This document shows positions 8,883-18,148 of a DNA stretch of 64,000 nucleotides, piece after piece; position 1 is the first letter of the stretch, and the number at the start of each line of letters is the position of its first letter. Made by a program: the position numbers and the translations under genes. The notes under the pieces were generated by a model, which made no database searches, was not told the DNA's origin, and worked only from the letters and a program-made list of their open reading frames with translations. The stretch comes from Pseudomonas poae (GTDB lineage Bacteria > Pseudomonadota > Gammaproteobacteria > Pseudomonadales > Pseudomonadaceae), in the NCBI RefSeq assembly GCF_001439785.1, contig NZ_JYLI01000014.1:1-64000 (forward strand), given 5' to 3'.

Positions 8883-10040
8883 ATGATCATCTCGTCCGCT
8901 TCCGATTACCGCACCGCCGCCAAGCGAAAGTTGCCGCGCTTTCTGTTCGACTACATCGACGGCGGTGCGTACGCCGAACACACACTGCGTGCCAACTGCT
9001 CGGACTTGACCGAAATCGGCCTGCGTCAGCGGGTGCTGCGCAATGTCGACAACCTGAGCCTCACCACCTCGTTGTTCGGCCAGACACATGCCCTGCCGGT
9101 GATCTTGAGCCCGGTGGGGCTGACCGGCATGTTCGCGCGGCGCGGTGAGGTACAAGCGGCCAGCGCGGCGGCCAACAAGGGCATTCCCTTCTGCCTGTCG
9201 ACGGTGTCGGTGTGTTCGATCGAGGAAGTGGCGTCGCAAAGCGCGCAGCCCATCTGGTTTCAACTGTATGTGCTCAAGGACCGTGGCTTCATGCGCAATG
9301 CTCTGGAGCGTGCGCAGGCTGCCGGTGTGACGACCCTGGTGTTTACCGTCGACATGCCGACACCCGGTGCCCGCTACCGTGACGCGCACTCGGGCATGTC
9401 CGGGCCATACGCCGCTCAGCGCAGGATGCTGCAAGCCATCACCAGGCCGCAGTGGGCCTTCGATGTGGGGTTGATGGGCCGCCCCCACGACCTGGGCAAC
9501 ATCTCCAGATACCTGGGCAAACCCACGCACCTGGAGGATTACATTGGCTGGTTGGCCAACAACTTCGACCCGTCGATCAGTTGGAAAGACCTGGAGTGGA
9601 TCCGCGATTTCTGGAAGGGCCCGATGATCATCAAGGGCATCCTCGAGCCGCAGGATGCCAGAGACGCGGTGAGTTTCGGCGCGGACGGCATCGTGGTGTC
9701 CAACCATGGCGGGCGCCAGCTCGATGGCGTGCTGTCCACCGCCAGGGCGCTGCCACCGATTGCCGACGCGGTGGGCGATGAGCTGACCGTGCTGGTGGAC
9801 TCGGGCATTCGCTCCGGGCTTGACGTGGTGCGCATGCTGGCATTGGGTGCCAAGGCCTGTCTGCTGGGGCGTGCCACTGCCTATGCGCTGGCCGCCGCTG
9901 GTCAGCAGGGCGTGGAAAACCTGCTGGATATCTTCGCCAGGGAAATGCGCGTGGCCATGACGCTGACCGGCGTGACGTCGATTGAGCAGATTGATCACAG
10001 CATTCTCGTGCATCAGCCAAATAACCGGCGTGATAGTTAG
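8883..10040 (+). CDS. lldD: FMN-dependent L-lactate dehydrogenase
   Basis: A 385-residue member of the FMN alpha-hydroxy-acid dehydrogenase family (LldD, glycolate oxidase, mandelate dehydrogenase). Family marks include FDYIDGGAYAEHT at the N terminus, LPVILSPVGLTGMF, and PIWFQLYVLKDR. The catalytic His-Gly-Gly-Arg site is GIVVSNHGGRQLDG, and the FMN-phosphate segment is VLVDSGIRSGLDVVRMLALGA followed by LLGRATAYAL. Length and N-terminal block fit bacterial LldD best; another 2-hydroxy acid cannot be excluded. The start at 8883 follows GGAGA. It is likely membrane-associated, passing electrons to quinone. It is probably regulated by the divergent LysR protein. Confidence 0.85.
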   Translation: MIISSASDYRTAAKRKLPRFLFDYIDGGAYAEHTLRANCSDLTEIGLRQRVLRNVDNLSLTTSLFGQTHALPVILSPVGLTGMFARRGEVQAASAAANKGIPFCLSTVSVCSIEEVASQSAQPIWFQLYVLKDRGFMRNALERAQAAGVTTLVFTVDMPTPGARYRDAHSGMSGPYAAQRRMLQAITRPQWAFDVGLMGRPHDLGNISRYLGKPTHLEDYIGWLANNFDPSISWKDLEWIRDFWKGPMIIKGILEPQDARDAVSFGADGIVVSNHGGRQLDGVLSTARALPPIADAVGDELTVLVDSGIRSGLDVVRMLALGAKACLLGRATAYALAAAGQQGVENLLDIFAREMRVAMTLTGVTSIEQIDHSILVHQPNNRRDS

Positions 10041-10207
10041 GCGGGTGTTTTCGCCTGTAGCAGCCCCCATTGATTTGTAAGACGTTTTTTTTAATTAAAC
10101 GAATTGGCATGAATCTCGCTCTAACACTCCCCAAGCAGGTCAAGTAATGGCACTCGCCACGCTGGCTTAGCCCGTACGATGTTCAAGCGCACAGAGGCCG
10201 ATTGCTG

Positions 10208-11134
10208 ATGAAGACACCTGACAAGACCCACGCAATCGACTTCGACAGCGCCAAACTGCAACGCCTGGGCTTCGGTCAATCTTCGGCACTGCCGCATCGC
10301 CCCGTGACCCTGGCGCAACTGCGCCAGCAACTGGGGCAGCATCTGCAAACCAGCCTGGAGCCGGAGCGCATCCTGGGTCTGTTCTTTCGCGAGATTCAGC
10401 GTCTGGTGCCCCTCGATGCGATGGTCTACAGCCATCAAGCCAGCGATCTTCGTCTGGAGTTCGGCCAACGCGGGCATCACTCGGTGAGTTATAGCCTCAG
10501 CCATGAGGGCGAGCCGCTGGGCGAACTGGTGTTGCGCCGCAACCAACGCCTGGCCGAGGAAGAGCTGGGGCAGCTCGAATCGCTGCTGTCCACCCTGCTC
10601 TACCCGATGCGCAACGCCCTGCTCTACCGCGCCGCCACCCGCAGTGCACTGCGCGACCCGCTGACCGAGACGGGTAACCGCATCGCCATGGACCAGACCC
10701 TGCAACGCGAAATCGACATGGCGCGCCGGCATCTGCATCCTTTGTCGCTGCTGATGCTGGACATCGATCATTTCAAGCACATCAACGACACCCACGGCCA
10801 CAGCGCTGGCGACAAAGTGCTGCGTGCCGTGGCGGCCTCGATAAAGGGCCAGTTGCGTAATGTGGACATGGTGTTCAGGTATGGCGGGGAAGAGTTTCTG
10901 ATCCTGCTCTCCAACACCAGCCGGGAGGCGGCGCAAATGGTCGGTGAGCGACTGCGCCAGGCGGCACAGGCTGAGGATTACTGGGCGGACGACACGCGAA
11001 TCGAGCTAACGGTGAGCCTGGGTTGCTCCACGCTGCTGACGGCAGAATCGCCCGAAAGCCTGCTGCGTCGCGCCGACAACGCCTTGTACGTGGCCAAACG
11101 CGAAGGTCGCAATCGTCTGGCAATGGCGGGGTAA
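10208..11134 (+). CDS. Diguanylate cyclase (GGDEF)
   Basis: A 308-residue cytosolic protein with a C-terminal GGDEF domain making c-di-GMP. The active site reads RYGGEEF near residues 222-228, a competent GGEEF form. Five residues earlier is RNVD, the RxxD inhibitory I-site. The first about 130 residues contain no membrane segment and resemble a GAF-like sensory region (LEPERILGLFFREIQRLVPLD). The ATG at 10208 is preceded by GAGG; a TTG six bases earlier is an alternative start. It is convergent with undA, 23 bp apart. The input signal is unknown. Confidence 0.9.
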   Translation: MKTPDKTHAIDFDSAKLQRLGFGQSSALPHRPVTLAQLRQQLGQHLQTSLEPERILGLFFREIQRLVPLDAMVYSHQASDLRLEFGQRGHHSVSYSLSHEGEPLGELVLRRNQRLAEEELGQLESLLSTLLYPMRNALLYRAATRSALRDPLTETGNRIAMDQTLQREIDMARRHLHPLSLLMLDIDHFKHINDTHGHSAGDKVLRAVAASIKGQLRNVDMVFRYGGEEFLILLSNTSREAAQMVGERLRQAAQAEDYWADDTRIELTVSLGCSTLLTAESPESLLRRADNALYVAKREGRNRLAMAG

Positions 11135-11157
11135 GTCCCCCGCCACCGCGATTTACA

Positions 11158-11958
11158 TCAGGCCTGGCTGGCCACGCGTACCGGGCGTTCGCGGGCGACT
11201 ACCGGCGCTGTTTCCTGCTCCAGGCGCATGCAGCTTTCCAGGAACAGGTACATGTAGTCGTAGCTCTTGCACACCGCCTGGCGCAGCTCTTCCTGCAGCG
11301 CCCTGGTCGGGTTCATGCCGGCCAGGGTGCAGATGATTTCGAGCGCTTCCCATGGGTGAGCATCGTCGTACTGGGCATGCATCTTCAGCCACTTCATCGC
11401 CCGCTTGCGGTCTTCCTCAGGGAAGGCCGCCGCATAGACGCCGGTTGAACACACCACAGCGGACCACTCCCCGGTCGCCCCCTCGATCGCATAGTTGGTG
11501 GCGGCAATCGCGACGATCAACGCGTCGGAGGAACTGGTGTGCCAGCACCAATGGCTCAGTGCGTGCAACTCCGGCGGTACGTTTTGCGCCTGCAGCTCTT
11601 CAAGACTGACGCCATGGGCACGCGCCCAGTGAACCCAATAGTCGGCGTGGTTAAGCTCCACACGAATATTGCGCATCAGCCAACGTCGCGCCATATCCTC
11701 CCCAGGATGGCGCGCGAACTTGGTTTTGGTGAGGTTTTGTGCCATGTACAAGGCAAACTGTTCCACCACGGGCCAGCCACCAATCAGGTAGTGACGCATG
11801 GTTTTGGCGCTGAGCGTATTGTCGCGCATGCGCTGATACAGTTCGTGTTCGACAACCCGGCGCTTGCTCTCGCTACAGTCCTGGATCAGTTGTTGCGCCC
11901 AGGCGGGGTAACTTGAGGCTTCCATAAGCGGGCCGGTTCGGTTGAATGTGTCGATCAC
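11158..11958 (-). CDS. undA: UndA-type non-heme iron oxidase (1-undecene formation)
   Basis: A 266-residue, all-helical protein of the TenA-like heme-oxygenase-like diiron oxidase superfamily. I recognise it as UndA, which oxidatively decarboxylates medium-chain fatty acids such as lauric acid to terminal alkenes such as 1-undecene. Metal-ligand candidates are in register with what I recall for the P. fluorescens Pf-5 enzyme: Glu101 and His104 in VELNHADYW, Glu159 in TNYAIEGATGEW, and His194, Asp198 and His201 in KMHAQYDDAHPWEA. A Glu near position 66 could complete a second iron site. There is no signal peptide. It lies 45 bp downstream of the rbdA-like gene on the same strand, so they may be co-transcribed. 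A generic TenA-family protein is the fallback call. Confidence 0.8.
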   Translation of the reverse strand: MIDTFNRTGPLMEASSYPAWAQQLIQDCSESKRRVVEHELYQRMRDNTLSAKTMRHYLIGGWPVVEQFALYMAQNLTKTKFARHPGEDMARRWLMRNIRVELNHADYWVHWARAHGVSLEELQAQNVPPELHALSHWCWHTSSSDALIVAIAATNYAIEGATGEWSAVVCSTGVYAAAFPEEDRKRAMKWLKMHAQYDDAHPWEALEIICTLAGMNPTRALQEELRQAVCKSYDYMYLFLESCMRLEQETAPVVARERPVRVASQA

Positions 11959-12003
11959 TGTAGGGCTCCTTTTTAAGTGTGATTGTACAGACCAGCAAAT
12001 GTT

Positions 12004-14466
12004 TCAGCGGAATGTGCCGGGCGCCTTGAATAACAGTGGCTGCGGCCGCGCGGGTCGGCACTGCAAGCTATCGAAGGTAAACAATTGCGGGCGTTCAATC
12101 AGGTAGCCCTGAGCGTAATCCACACCAATCTCCAGTAACGCCTGTTCGATCTGGGGTGTCTCCACAAACTCGGCAATTGTGCGCTTACCCATGACATGGC
12201 CAATATGGTTGATCACTTCGACCATGGCACGGTTAATCGGGTCGTCCAGCATATCCTTTACGAAACTTCCATCGATCTTCAGGAAGTCTACAGGTAAATG
12301 TTTCAGATAAGCGAATGAGGACATTCCGGCGCAAAAGTCGTCCAGGGAAAAGTGGCAACCTAAGGCTTTGAGTTCATTAATAAAGCGGATGGCACTGCCC
12401 AAATTGGCGATAGCGCTGGTCTCGGTTATTTCAAAACAAATCATTTCCGGTGGAACACTGTAAGTGTTGAATTTCTCACGTAAAAAGCCGAGAAAATCAT
12501 CATCGCCAATGGTAATGCCTGACAGATTGATCGCACACATCGCCATGGGCCGGCCCGGGCGCTCATGCAGGCAGCGGGCGATAATCTTGAACACGTTTTC
12601 CACCACCCAACGGTCCAGGGACGTCATGAGCCCGTAACGTTCTGCCGCCGGAATGAAACTGTCCGGCAGGATGATGCGACCGGTTTCATCGTGCAGGCGC
12701 AGCAGGATTTCGATGTGGCCGCTGCCACCCTCCGTCTGACCCAGCGGCGCGATTTCCTGGGCATACAGGCAAAAGCGATCCTCTTCCAGGGCCATATGCA
12801 GACGCTGCACCCAGGCCATTTCACCAAAGCGCATGGACAGCTCGGAGTCGTCGGCGTGGTAGACCTGCACGCGGTTGCGGCCTTTTTCCTTGGCCATGTA
12901 GCAAGCCATGTCGGCAGTGCGCAACGAGGTCTCCAGGGTGGTGGGCGTGCTGGTGATGTGCACCAGGCCGATGCTCACGGTGGTCATGAAAGGCCGGCCC
13001 TTCCACACGAAATGCAGACTTTGCACGGTGTGACGCAGGCTTTCGGCGATTTTTTCCGCCACCGGTGCCGGGCAGTTCTCCAGCAGGATGCCGAACTCGT
13101 CGCCACCCAGTCGCGCCAGGGTGTCCTCTTCACGCAGGTCCGATTGCAGCAACGCGCAGATATGCCGCAGCAGTTCGTCGCCGGCCGCATGCCCGCAGGT
13201 GTCGTTGACCAGCTTGAACTGGTCCAGGTCGAGGAACATCAGGGCATGCCGTGCATGGGGTTGGCGCCCCGATTGCTGCAACACCTGCTCCAGGCGGTAC
13301 TCGAACTCGCGGCGGTTGGCCAGGCCGGTCAAGGCATCGTGGGTCGCCTGCCACGACAGGTTGGCGATGTATTGGCGCTCCTGGGTCATGTCGTGCAGCA
13401 CCAGCACCGCGCCACTGACTTTGCCGGCGCTACGGATCGGCGCCCCCACCAGAGTCACCGAAACAGTGCTGCCGTCCAGGCGCTGGATCAAGGTGGAATG
13501 ATCACTGCCGCCACTGAGCTGGCCCTTGATGATGTGTTCGATCAAGGTAAAACCATCTGGCTCCGGATTTTCATCCAGCAGCTTGAACAACGCCGCCAGC
13601 GGCAAGCCCTGGGCCTTGGCCGAGGTCCAGTGAGTGAGTGCTTCGGCAGCCGGATTGAGGTAGGTGATCGCGCCATCGACATCGGTGGTGATGACGCCGT
13701 CGCCGATCGACTCCAAGGTGATCTGCGCGCGCTCCCTTTCCAGTTGCAGCGCATCGGCGAACGCGTGACGCTGGGTCAGCAGCTTGTGCGTGCGCAGCAG
13801 CGCCAGCGCGATCAATACCAGGGCCGTGGCCAGGTTGGTGATCAACAGCAGCCGCAGGATCATCCGCGACCCTTCGCCCAAGGCATCACTGAAGGCCATG
13901 GCCGCTGGCGTCACACCATCGTTGATCGCAAAAATATGCGCCTTCCAGCGCCGCACATCGTCCTCGCTGACCTGGCCGCTGCTGATCGCGCCGTGCATCG
14001 AGCGGGCCAGATCATCCAACTGCAGCAGGTAGCCATCGCCCACCGTCCACAGCTCGATGGCTTTTTCCAGGTAGCTGAAATGACGAAAGTTGAGGTACAG
14101 CCATATCAGGCTGGACACGTCATCCGGGTGATTGCCACCCTTGAGGATACCCTGGCGGGCAGCCTCGACGTCCGGCACGGGCTGGTCGAGCGCGATGCGC
14201 AGTTCATGCCCGCCTTGAGGCACGGCAAAGGCTTGCTGATATTTGAGGTAGGTGGCTGCGTCACGGTTATCGGCGTAGAGCGTCAGGTAATAGATGGCGT
14301 CCTTCTGGCCCTTGGACCACAAGCTTTCACCTGCCACATAGCCACGCACCGCCGACAGCACATACAGACTGAGACAGCCTAACAGTGCCTGAAACAGTAC
14401 AACGGCGATGAAGGGCCAGACGATGCCCAATAGCCGTGGCGTTCCTAAAGTCCGCTTTTGCTTCAT
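12004..14466 (-). CDS. rbdA: Membrane PAS-GGDEF-EAL protein, RbdA-like
   Basis: An 820-residue c-di-GMP turnover protein. A membrane segment (about residues 13-35) and a second (about 210-230) enclose a periplasmic sensor. A PAS domain (about 255-370), a GGDEF domain with RLGGDEFG near 450 preceded by REED (I-site), and an EAL domain follow. The EAL signature is EIL (HIEILLRLHD), but other phosphodiesterase residues are present: INLSG, CFEITE, FSLDDFC, FLKIDGSF, and RTIAEFVE. Architecture and gene order match P. aeruginosa RbdA (PA0861, from memory), which promotes biofilm dispersal through GTP-stimulated phosphodiesterase activity. The start at 14466 has AAGGGA upstream. It lies 71 bp after the ABC gene. 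Confidence 0.75.
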   Translation of the reverse strand: MKQKRTLGTPRLLGIVWPFIAVVLFQALLGCLSLYVLSAVRGYVAGESLWSKGQKDAIYYLTLYADNRDAATYLKYQQAFAVPQGGHELRIALDQPVPDVEAARQGILKGGNHPDDVSSLIWLYLNFRHFSYLEKAIELWTVGDGYLLQLDDLARSMHGAISSGQVSEDDVRRWKAHIFAINDGVTPAAMAFSDALGEGSRMILRLLLITNLATALVLIALALLRTHKLLTQRHAFADALQLERERAQITLESIGDGVITTDVDGAITYLNPAAEALTHWTSAKAQGLPLAALFKLLDENPEPDGFTLIEHIIKGQLSGGSDHSTLIQRLDGSTVSVTLVGAPIRSAGKVSGAVLVLHDMTQERQYIANLSWQATHDALTGLANRREFEYRLEQVLQQSGRQPHARHALMFLDLDQFKLVNDTCGHAAGDELLRHICALLQSDLREEDTLARLGGDEFGILLENCPAPVAEKIAESLRHTVQSLHFVWKGRPFMTTVSIGLVHITSTPTTLETSLRTADMACYMAKEKGRNRVQVYHADDSELSMRFGEMAWVQRLHMALEEDRFCLYAQEIAPLGQTEGGSGHIEILLRLHDETGRIILPDSFIPAAERYGLMTSLDRWVVENVFKIIARCLHERPGRPMAMCAINLSGITIGDDDFLGFLREKFNTYSVPPEMICFEITETSAIANLGSAIRFINELKALGCHFSLDDFCAGMSSFAYLKHLPVDFLKIDGSFVKDMLDDPINRAMVEVINHIGHVMGKRTIAEFVETPQIEQALLEIGVDYAQGYLIERPQLFTFDSLQCRPARPQPLLFKAPGTFR

Positions 14467-14537
14467 GAAGTCCCTTGCACATGCACTGCTGGGTAAGCAC
14501 GCGAAAATTCGCTTCCGATAGCTCAGCCTAGGCCAAT

Positions 14538-16355
14538 TCAACGCACTTGTTGCAGGTGCCCGTAAAGTTTGGCGTAAAGCCCGCCATCAGCGATCAGTTG
14601 CTGGTGGTCGCCATCTTCGGCAATGTGACCGCCATCAAAGACCAATACTCGATCAGCTTGTTTCACCGCCGACAGACGGTGGGCGATGATCAGTGTAGTA
14701 CGCCCGCTGAGAAACCGCGCCAGCGCCTGATGCAGGTTGTACTCGGTCGCCGCGTCCAGCGCCGAGGTGGCCTCGTCGAGTATCACCACCTTGGGTTCGG
14801 CCAGCACCATGCGCGCGATTGCCAGCCGCTGGCGCTGCCCGCCGGAAAAGCGCACGCCAGAGCGCCCCACCACACTGTCCAGGCCCAGGGGCAGCGCCTT
14901 GACGGTCACGTCCAGTTGAGCAATTTCCAGGGCCTGCCAGCAGGCCTCATCGCTGCGCTCGCGGCCCATGGTCAGGTTGGCGCGCACCGTATCGTTGAAC
15001 AGTGCCGGATGCTGCAGCACCACTGCGACGTTTTCGCGGATGGTTTCAAGGCCAATGGCCTGCTGGGCTGCACCGCCGAATCGGATACTGCCGGCCTGCG
15101 CCGTATAGAGCCCGAGCAGCAGTTGCACCAGGGTGCTTTTACCGCCGCCGCTGGCGCCGACAATCGCGACTTTTTCACCGGGTGCGATGGTCAGGTTCAA
15201 CTGGTTCAACACAAGGTCTTCGCCATAGCCAAAATCAAGGTCGCGCACCTCGATACCGACCGTCTCGCGCCCGCTGAACGGGTCTTCGCCACCGGCATAC
15301 TGCGGCTCGTCGGCACGCGCCAGCAACTCGTTGATCCGCGTCAGCGCACCGCCCGCCGCATAGTAGGCGTATTGCAGGTTCAGCAACTGTTCCACCGGGC
15401 CGATCATGAACCACAGGTAGCTGAACACCGCCAGCATCTGGCCGATGGACAGGTCGGAAAACAGCACCGTGAGCATCGCCGCTGCGCGGAAAATATCGAT
15501 GCCGAACTGGAACAACAGGCCACTGGCGCGGCTGGAGGCATCAGTTTTCCATTGCGAGTGGATCGCGTAGTCACGCACTTCCCGGGCACGCTGGCCCAGG
15601 CGCCCAAGGAAGAAGCCCTGGCGATTGCCGGCGCGCACTTCCTGGATGGCATCCAGGGTTTCGGTCAGCGCCTGGGTGAAGCGCGAGGTGCTGTCGTTTT
15701 CCAGCTTCTTGAGATGCTTGACGCGCTTGCCCAACTGCACCGTGAAGTAGATCACCAGCGGGTTGAACAGCAGGATCAACAGCGCCAGTTGCCAATGCAT
15801 CCACACCAGGATCGCCGAAGTGCCCACCAGCGTCAGCATGGCCACCAGAAAGCGGCTGAGGGTTTCGCCGACAAATTTGTCCAGCGTATCCAGATCGGTG
15901 ACCAGGTGCGTGGTCACGGTGCCGCTGCCCAGGCTTTCATACTCACCGAGGGAGATGCGCTTGAGCCGTTCGATCAGGCGCACGCGGATGCGGTACACGA
16001 TGTCCTTGGCCAACCGCGCAAACAGGCGCGCCTGCACCACGTTGAACACCAGTGCGCCGCAGCGCAGGGTCAGGGTCACCAGCAGCATCAGGCCGATGTA
16101 GCCTGCCGCTTTTTGCCAACCCAAAGGCAATGCGTGGTTCATCACCTTGAGTGCGGCATCGCCGCTGCCCAGCAGCACTTCGTCCACCAGCAGCGGCAGC
16201 AGCAAGGGAATCGGCACGCTGCACAGGGTCGCCAGCACAGCGACGCCATTGGCGATCCACAGGGATTTCTTGTGACGCAGGGCCAGGCGGCGGATTTCCG
16301 CCCAGGTCAGGCGGTCGATGCGGGCAGACAGCTCAGGCACTGGCGGCTCGCTCAA
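14538..16355 (-). CDS. ABC transporter, fused permease-ATPase (MsbA-like)
   Basis: A 605-residue half-transporter. Six membrane helices span residues 30-320 (ABC type 1 exporter fold). The nucleotide-binding domain has Walker A GASGGGKST, signature LSGGQRQRLAIAR, Walker B VVILDEATSALD and the switch histidine in LIIAHRLS. It works as a homodimer exporting a lipid, peptide or drug; the substrate is not evident. No ATG is available: the frame opens with TTG at 16355 (or GTG at 16340), overlapping the end of the DsbA-like gene by 23 bp. This points to translational coupling. It is part of the leftward trhO-to-rbdA run. Confidence 0.88.
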   Translation of the reverse strand: MSEPPVPELSARIDRLTWAEIRRLALRHKKSLWIANGVAVLATLCSVPIPLLLPLLVDEVLLGSGDAALKVMNHALPLGWQKAAGYIGLMLLVTLTLRCGALVFNVVQARLFARLAKDIVYRIRVRLIERLKRISLGEYESLGSGTVTTHLVTDLDTLDKFVGETLSRFLVAMLTLVGTSAILVWMHWQLALLILLFNPLVIYFTVQLGKRVKHLKKLENDSTSRFTQALTETLDAIQEVRAGNRQGFFLGRLGQRAREVRDYAIHSQWKTDASSRASGLLFQFGIDIFRAAAMLTVLFSDLSIGQMLAVFSYLWFMIGPVEQLLNLQYAYYAAGGALTRINELLARADEPQYAGGEDPFSGRETVGIEVRDLDFGYGEDLVLNQLNLTIAPGEKVAIVGASGGGKSTLVQLLLGLYTAQAGSIRFGGAAQQAIGLETIRENVAVVLQHPALFNDTVRANLTMGRERSDEACWQALEIAQLDVTVKALPLGLDSVVGRSGVRFSGGQRQRLAIARMVLAEPKVVILDEATSALDAATEYNLHQALARFLSGRTTLIIAHRLSAVKQADRVLVFDGGHIAEDGDHQQLIADGGLYAKLYGHLQQVR

Positions 16356-16968
16356 GCCATCGGCTCAACAACGGCGAAAGCTCGGACAACGGCTGGTAGC
16401 CGTTGGTCAGCAAGGCCAGTTGACCGTCGCGCTCGGCCAGCAGCGTCGGGAAACCGGCGATGCCCAGGTCTTGCACCCAACTGAAATCCGCTGCCGTCGC
16501 CGCATGCTGCTCGGCGCGGTCGAAGGCACCGGCAAATTCGATGCGCGGGATGCCCGCCTGCTCGGCCAACTCCACCAGCACGCTGGCAAGGGTCACATCG
16601 CGGCCCTCGACATAAAACGCGCGCTGGATCAGCCCCAGCAGGGTCCACGCGCAATCGGCCGCCAGGCTGCGCGCGGTGACGATGGCGCGGCAAGCGGGTT
16701 CGGTGTCGTAGACAAAGCCATCGGGCAACGCGCCTTCGCGCTTGAACGGCTGGCCGGTGGCGTCGGTGACGGCCTGCCAGTGTTCAAGGATGTAGCGCCG
16801 GGTGGTCGGCTCCAGCGCCGCGCCACTGCCGGTGCGCAGCCCGCCCACCACCAGGTGCACATCCACGCCGGCCGCCTGGGCCTGCTCAACCAGCGCCTGC
16901 GCCACCGGCGCAAAGCCCCAGCACCAGGAACACATCGGGTCCATCACATAGAGCAGGCGCGCGGACAT
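16333..16968 (-). CDS. DsbA-family thioredoxin-fold protein
   Basis: A 211-residue cytosolic protein of the DsbA/FrnE-like group (PF01323). The redox motif CSWC is at residues 13-16, immediately after the first beta strand (MSARLLYVMDPMCSWCWGF). The long helical insertion and a cis-Pro-like segment (GIAGFPTLL) complete the fold. There is no signal peptide, so it acts in the cytoplasm; the partner is unknown. It starts 3 bp after the trhO stop and overlaps the ABC gene, so all three are probably co-translated. Confidence 0.85.
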   Translation of the reverse strand: MSARLLYVMDPMCSWCWGFAPVAQALVEQAQAAGVDVHLVVGGLRTGSGAALEPTTRRYILEHWQAVTDATGQPFKREGALPDGFVYDTEPACRAIVTARSLAADCAWTLLGLIQRAFYVEGRDVTLASVLVELAEQAGIPRIEFAGAFDRAEQHAATAADFSWVQDLGIAGFPTLLAERDGQLALLTNGYQPLSELSPLLSRWLERAASA

Positions 16969-16971
16969 GGG

Positions 16972-17913
16972 TCAGGCCTCGGAAGGGGTTTGCTTGTAGT
17001 TGAAGCCAATCGGGTGCGGCAGGTTGCGGGCCTTGGCCAGCTCGATCTGCTTCTGCCGGTCGATGGCACTGCGACGGGTTTTCTCCGGCAGCTTATCCCA
17101 GCAATGTGGACAACTGATGCCGGCCACGTAGTGTTCGGATGCGCGGTCTTCAACGCTGACCGGTGTGCGGCAGGCGTGACACTGATCGTAGTCGCCCTCG
17201 CTCAAGTCGTGGCGCACGGTCACCCGGTTGTCGAACACAAAGCAGTCGCCCTGCCATTTGGTCTCTGCCTGCGGCACCTCTTCGAGGTACTTGAGGATGC
17301 CGCCCTTGAGGTGATAGACCTCATCGAAGCCCTCGCTGAGCATGAAGCTTGAGGCCTTCTCGCAGCGAATGCCGCCGGTGCAGAACATGGCGACCTTCTT
17401 GTGTATCGCCGGGTCGAAGTGGGCCTTGATGTAGTCGGGAAACTCGCGAAAGCTGGTGGTCTTCGGGTCAATCGCGCCTTCGAAGGTACCGATGGACACT
17501 TCGTAATCGTTGCGGGTGTCGATCAACAGTACTTCGGGGTCGCTGATCAGCGCGTTCCAGTCCTGCGGTTCAACGTAGGTGCCGACCTTTTTGTTCGGGT
17601 CGACGCCTTCGACACCCAGGGTCACGATCTCTTTCTTGAGCTTGACCTTGGTGCGGTAGAACGGCTGGTCGTCGCAGTAGGACTCCTTGTGGTCAATGTC
17701 GACCATGCGCGGGTCCTTTTTCAGCCAGGCGATCAGGCCGTCGATCCCTTCGCGGCTGCCAGACACGGTGCCGTTGATGCCTTCTTCGGCAATCAGCAGG
17801 GTGCCCTTGATGCCGTTGTCGACCATTGCCTGCAGCAGTGGCTCGCGCAGAGCGACGTAATCTTCGAGGGTGACGAACTTGTACAGTGCCGCCACGACAA
17901 TCGGTTGGGTCAT
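16972..17913 (-). CDS. trhO: Oxygen-dependent tRNA uridine(34) hydroxylase TrhO
   Basis: A 313-residue rhodanese-domain protein (YceA family) that makes 5-hydroxyuridine at tRNA position 34. The N-terminal acylphosphatase-like domain contains ALYKFVTLEDYVALREPL and AEEGINGTVSG. The rhodanese domain carries MFCTGGIRCEKASS with Cys178 and Cys183. A C-terminal zinc-finger-like part has CHACRTPV and GISCPHCW. The start at 17913 (MTQPIVVAALYKF) is the family N terminus and follows GGAG. The upstream in-frame extension is Arg/Cys-rich non-coding sequence. It leads the leftward operon and is divergent from the Tc toxin genes. Confidence 0.93.
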   Translation of the reverse strand: MTQPIVVAALYKFVTLEDYVALREPLLQAMVDNGIKGTLLIAEEGINGTVSGSREGIDGLIAWLKKDPRMVDIDHKESYCDDQPFYRTKVKLKKEIVTLGVEGVDPNKKVGTYVEPQDWNALISDPEVLLIDTRNDYEVSIGTFEGAIDPKTTSFREFPDYIKAHFDPAIHKKVAMFCTGGIRCEKASSFMLSEGFDEVYHLKGGILKYLEEVPQAETKWQGDCFVFDNRVTVRHDLSEGDYDQCHACRTPVSVEDRASEHYVAGISCPHCWDKLPEKTRRSAIDRQKQIELAKARNLPHPIGFNYKQTPSEA

Positions 17914-18148
17914 GGATGTTCTCTCCAGGTGGCTACCCTCGTAAGGGGTGAACCGGATGCAAAAGGACGCCGGTGACCGGCGCGGCGCGCAGTCTAACAA
18001 AACCGCAGCGTCACCGCATCGACACTCAACCGCTGACAATTCTCCTGCGCCCTGTCGGCACTGGCCGACCTCGTTGCGAACAATCGCAGTGATAGCGTCT
18101 TGCGTCGCCCAATGGATCCACTTTTGGGCTTACTGGAAGATCGTCGAC

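Noticed and set aside
12565..16484. Long plus-strand open frames opposite the rbdA-like and ABC genes
   Set aside because: His/Gln/Arg-rich translations typical of GC-rich antisense shadows.
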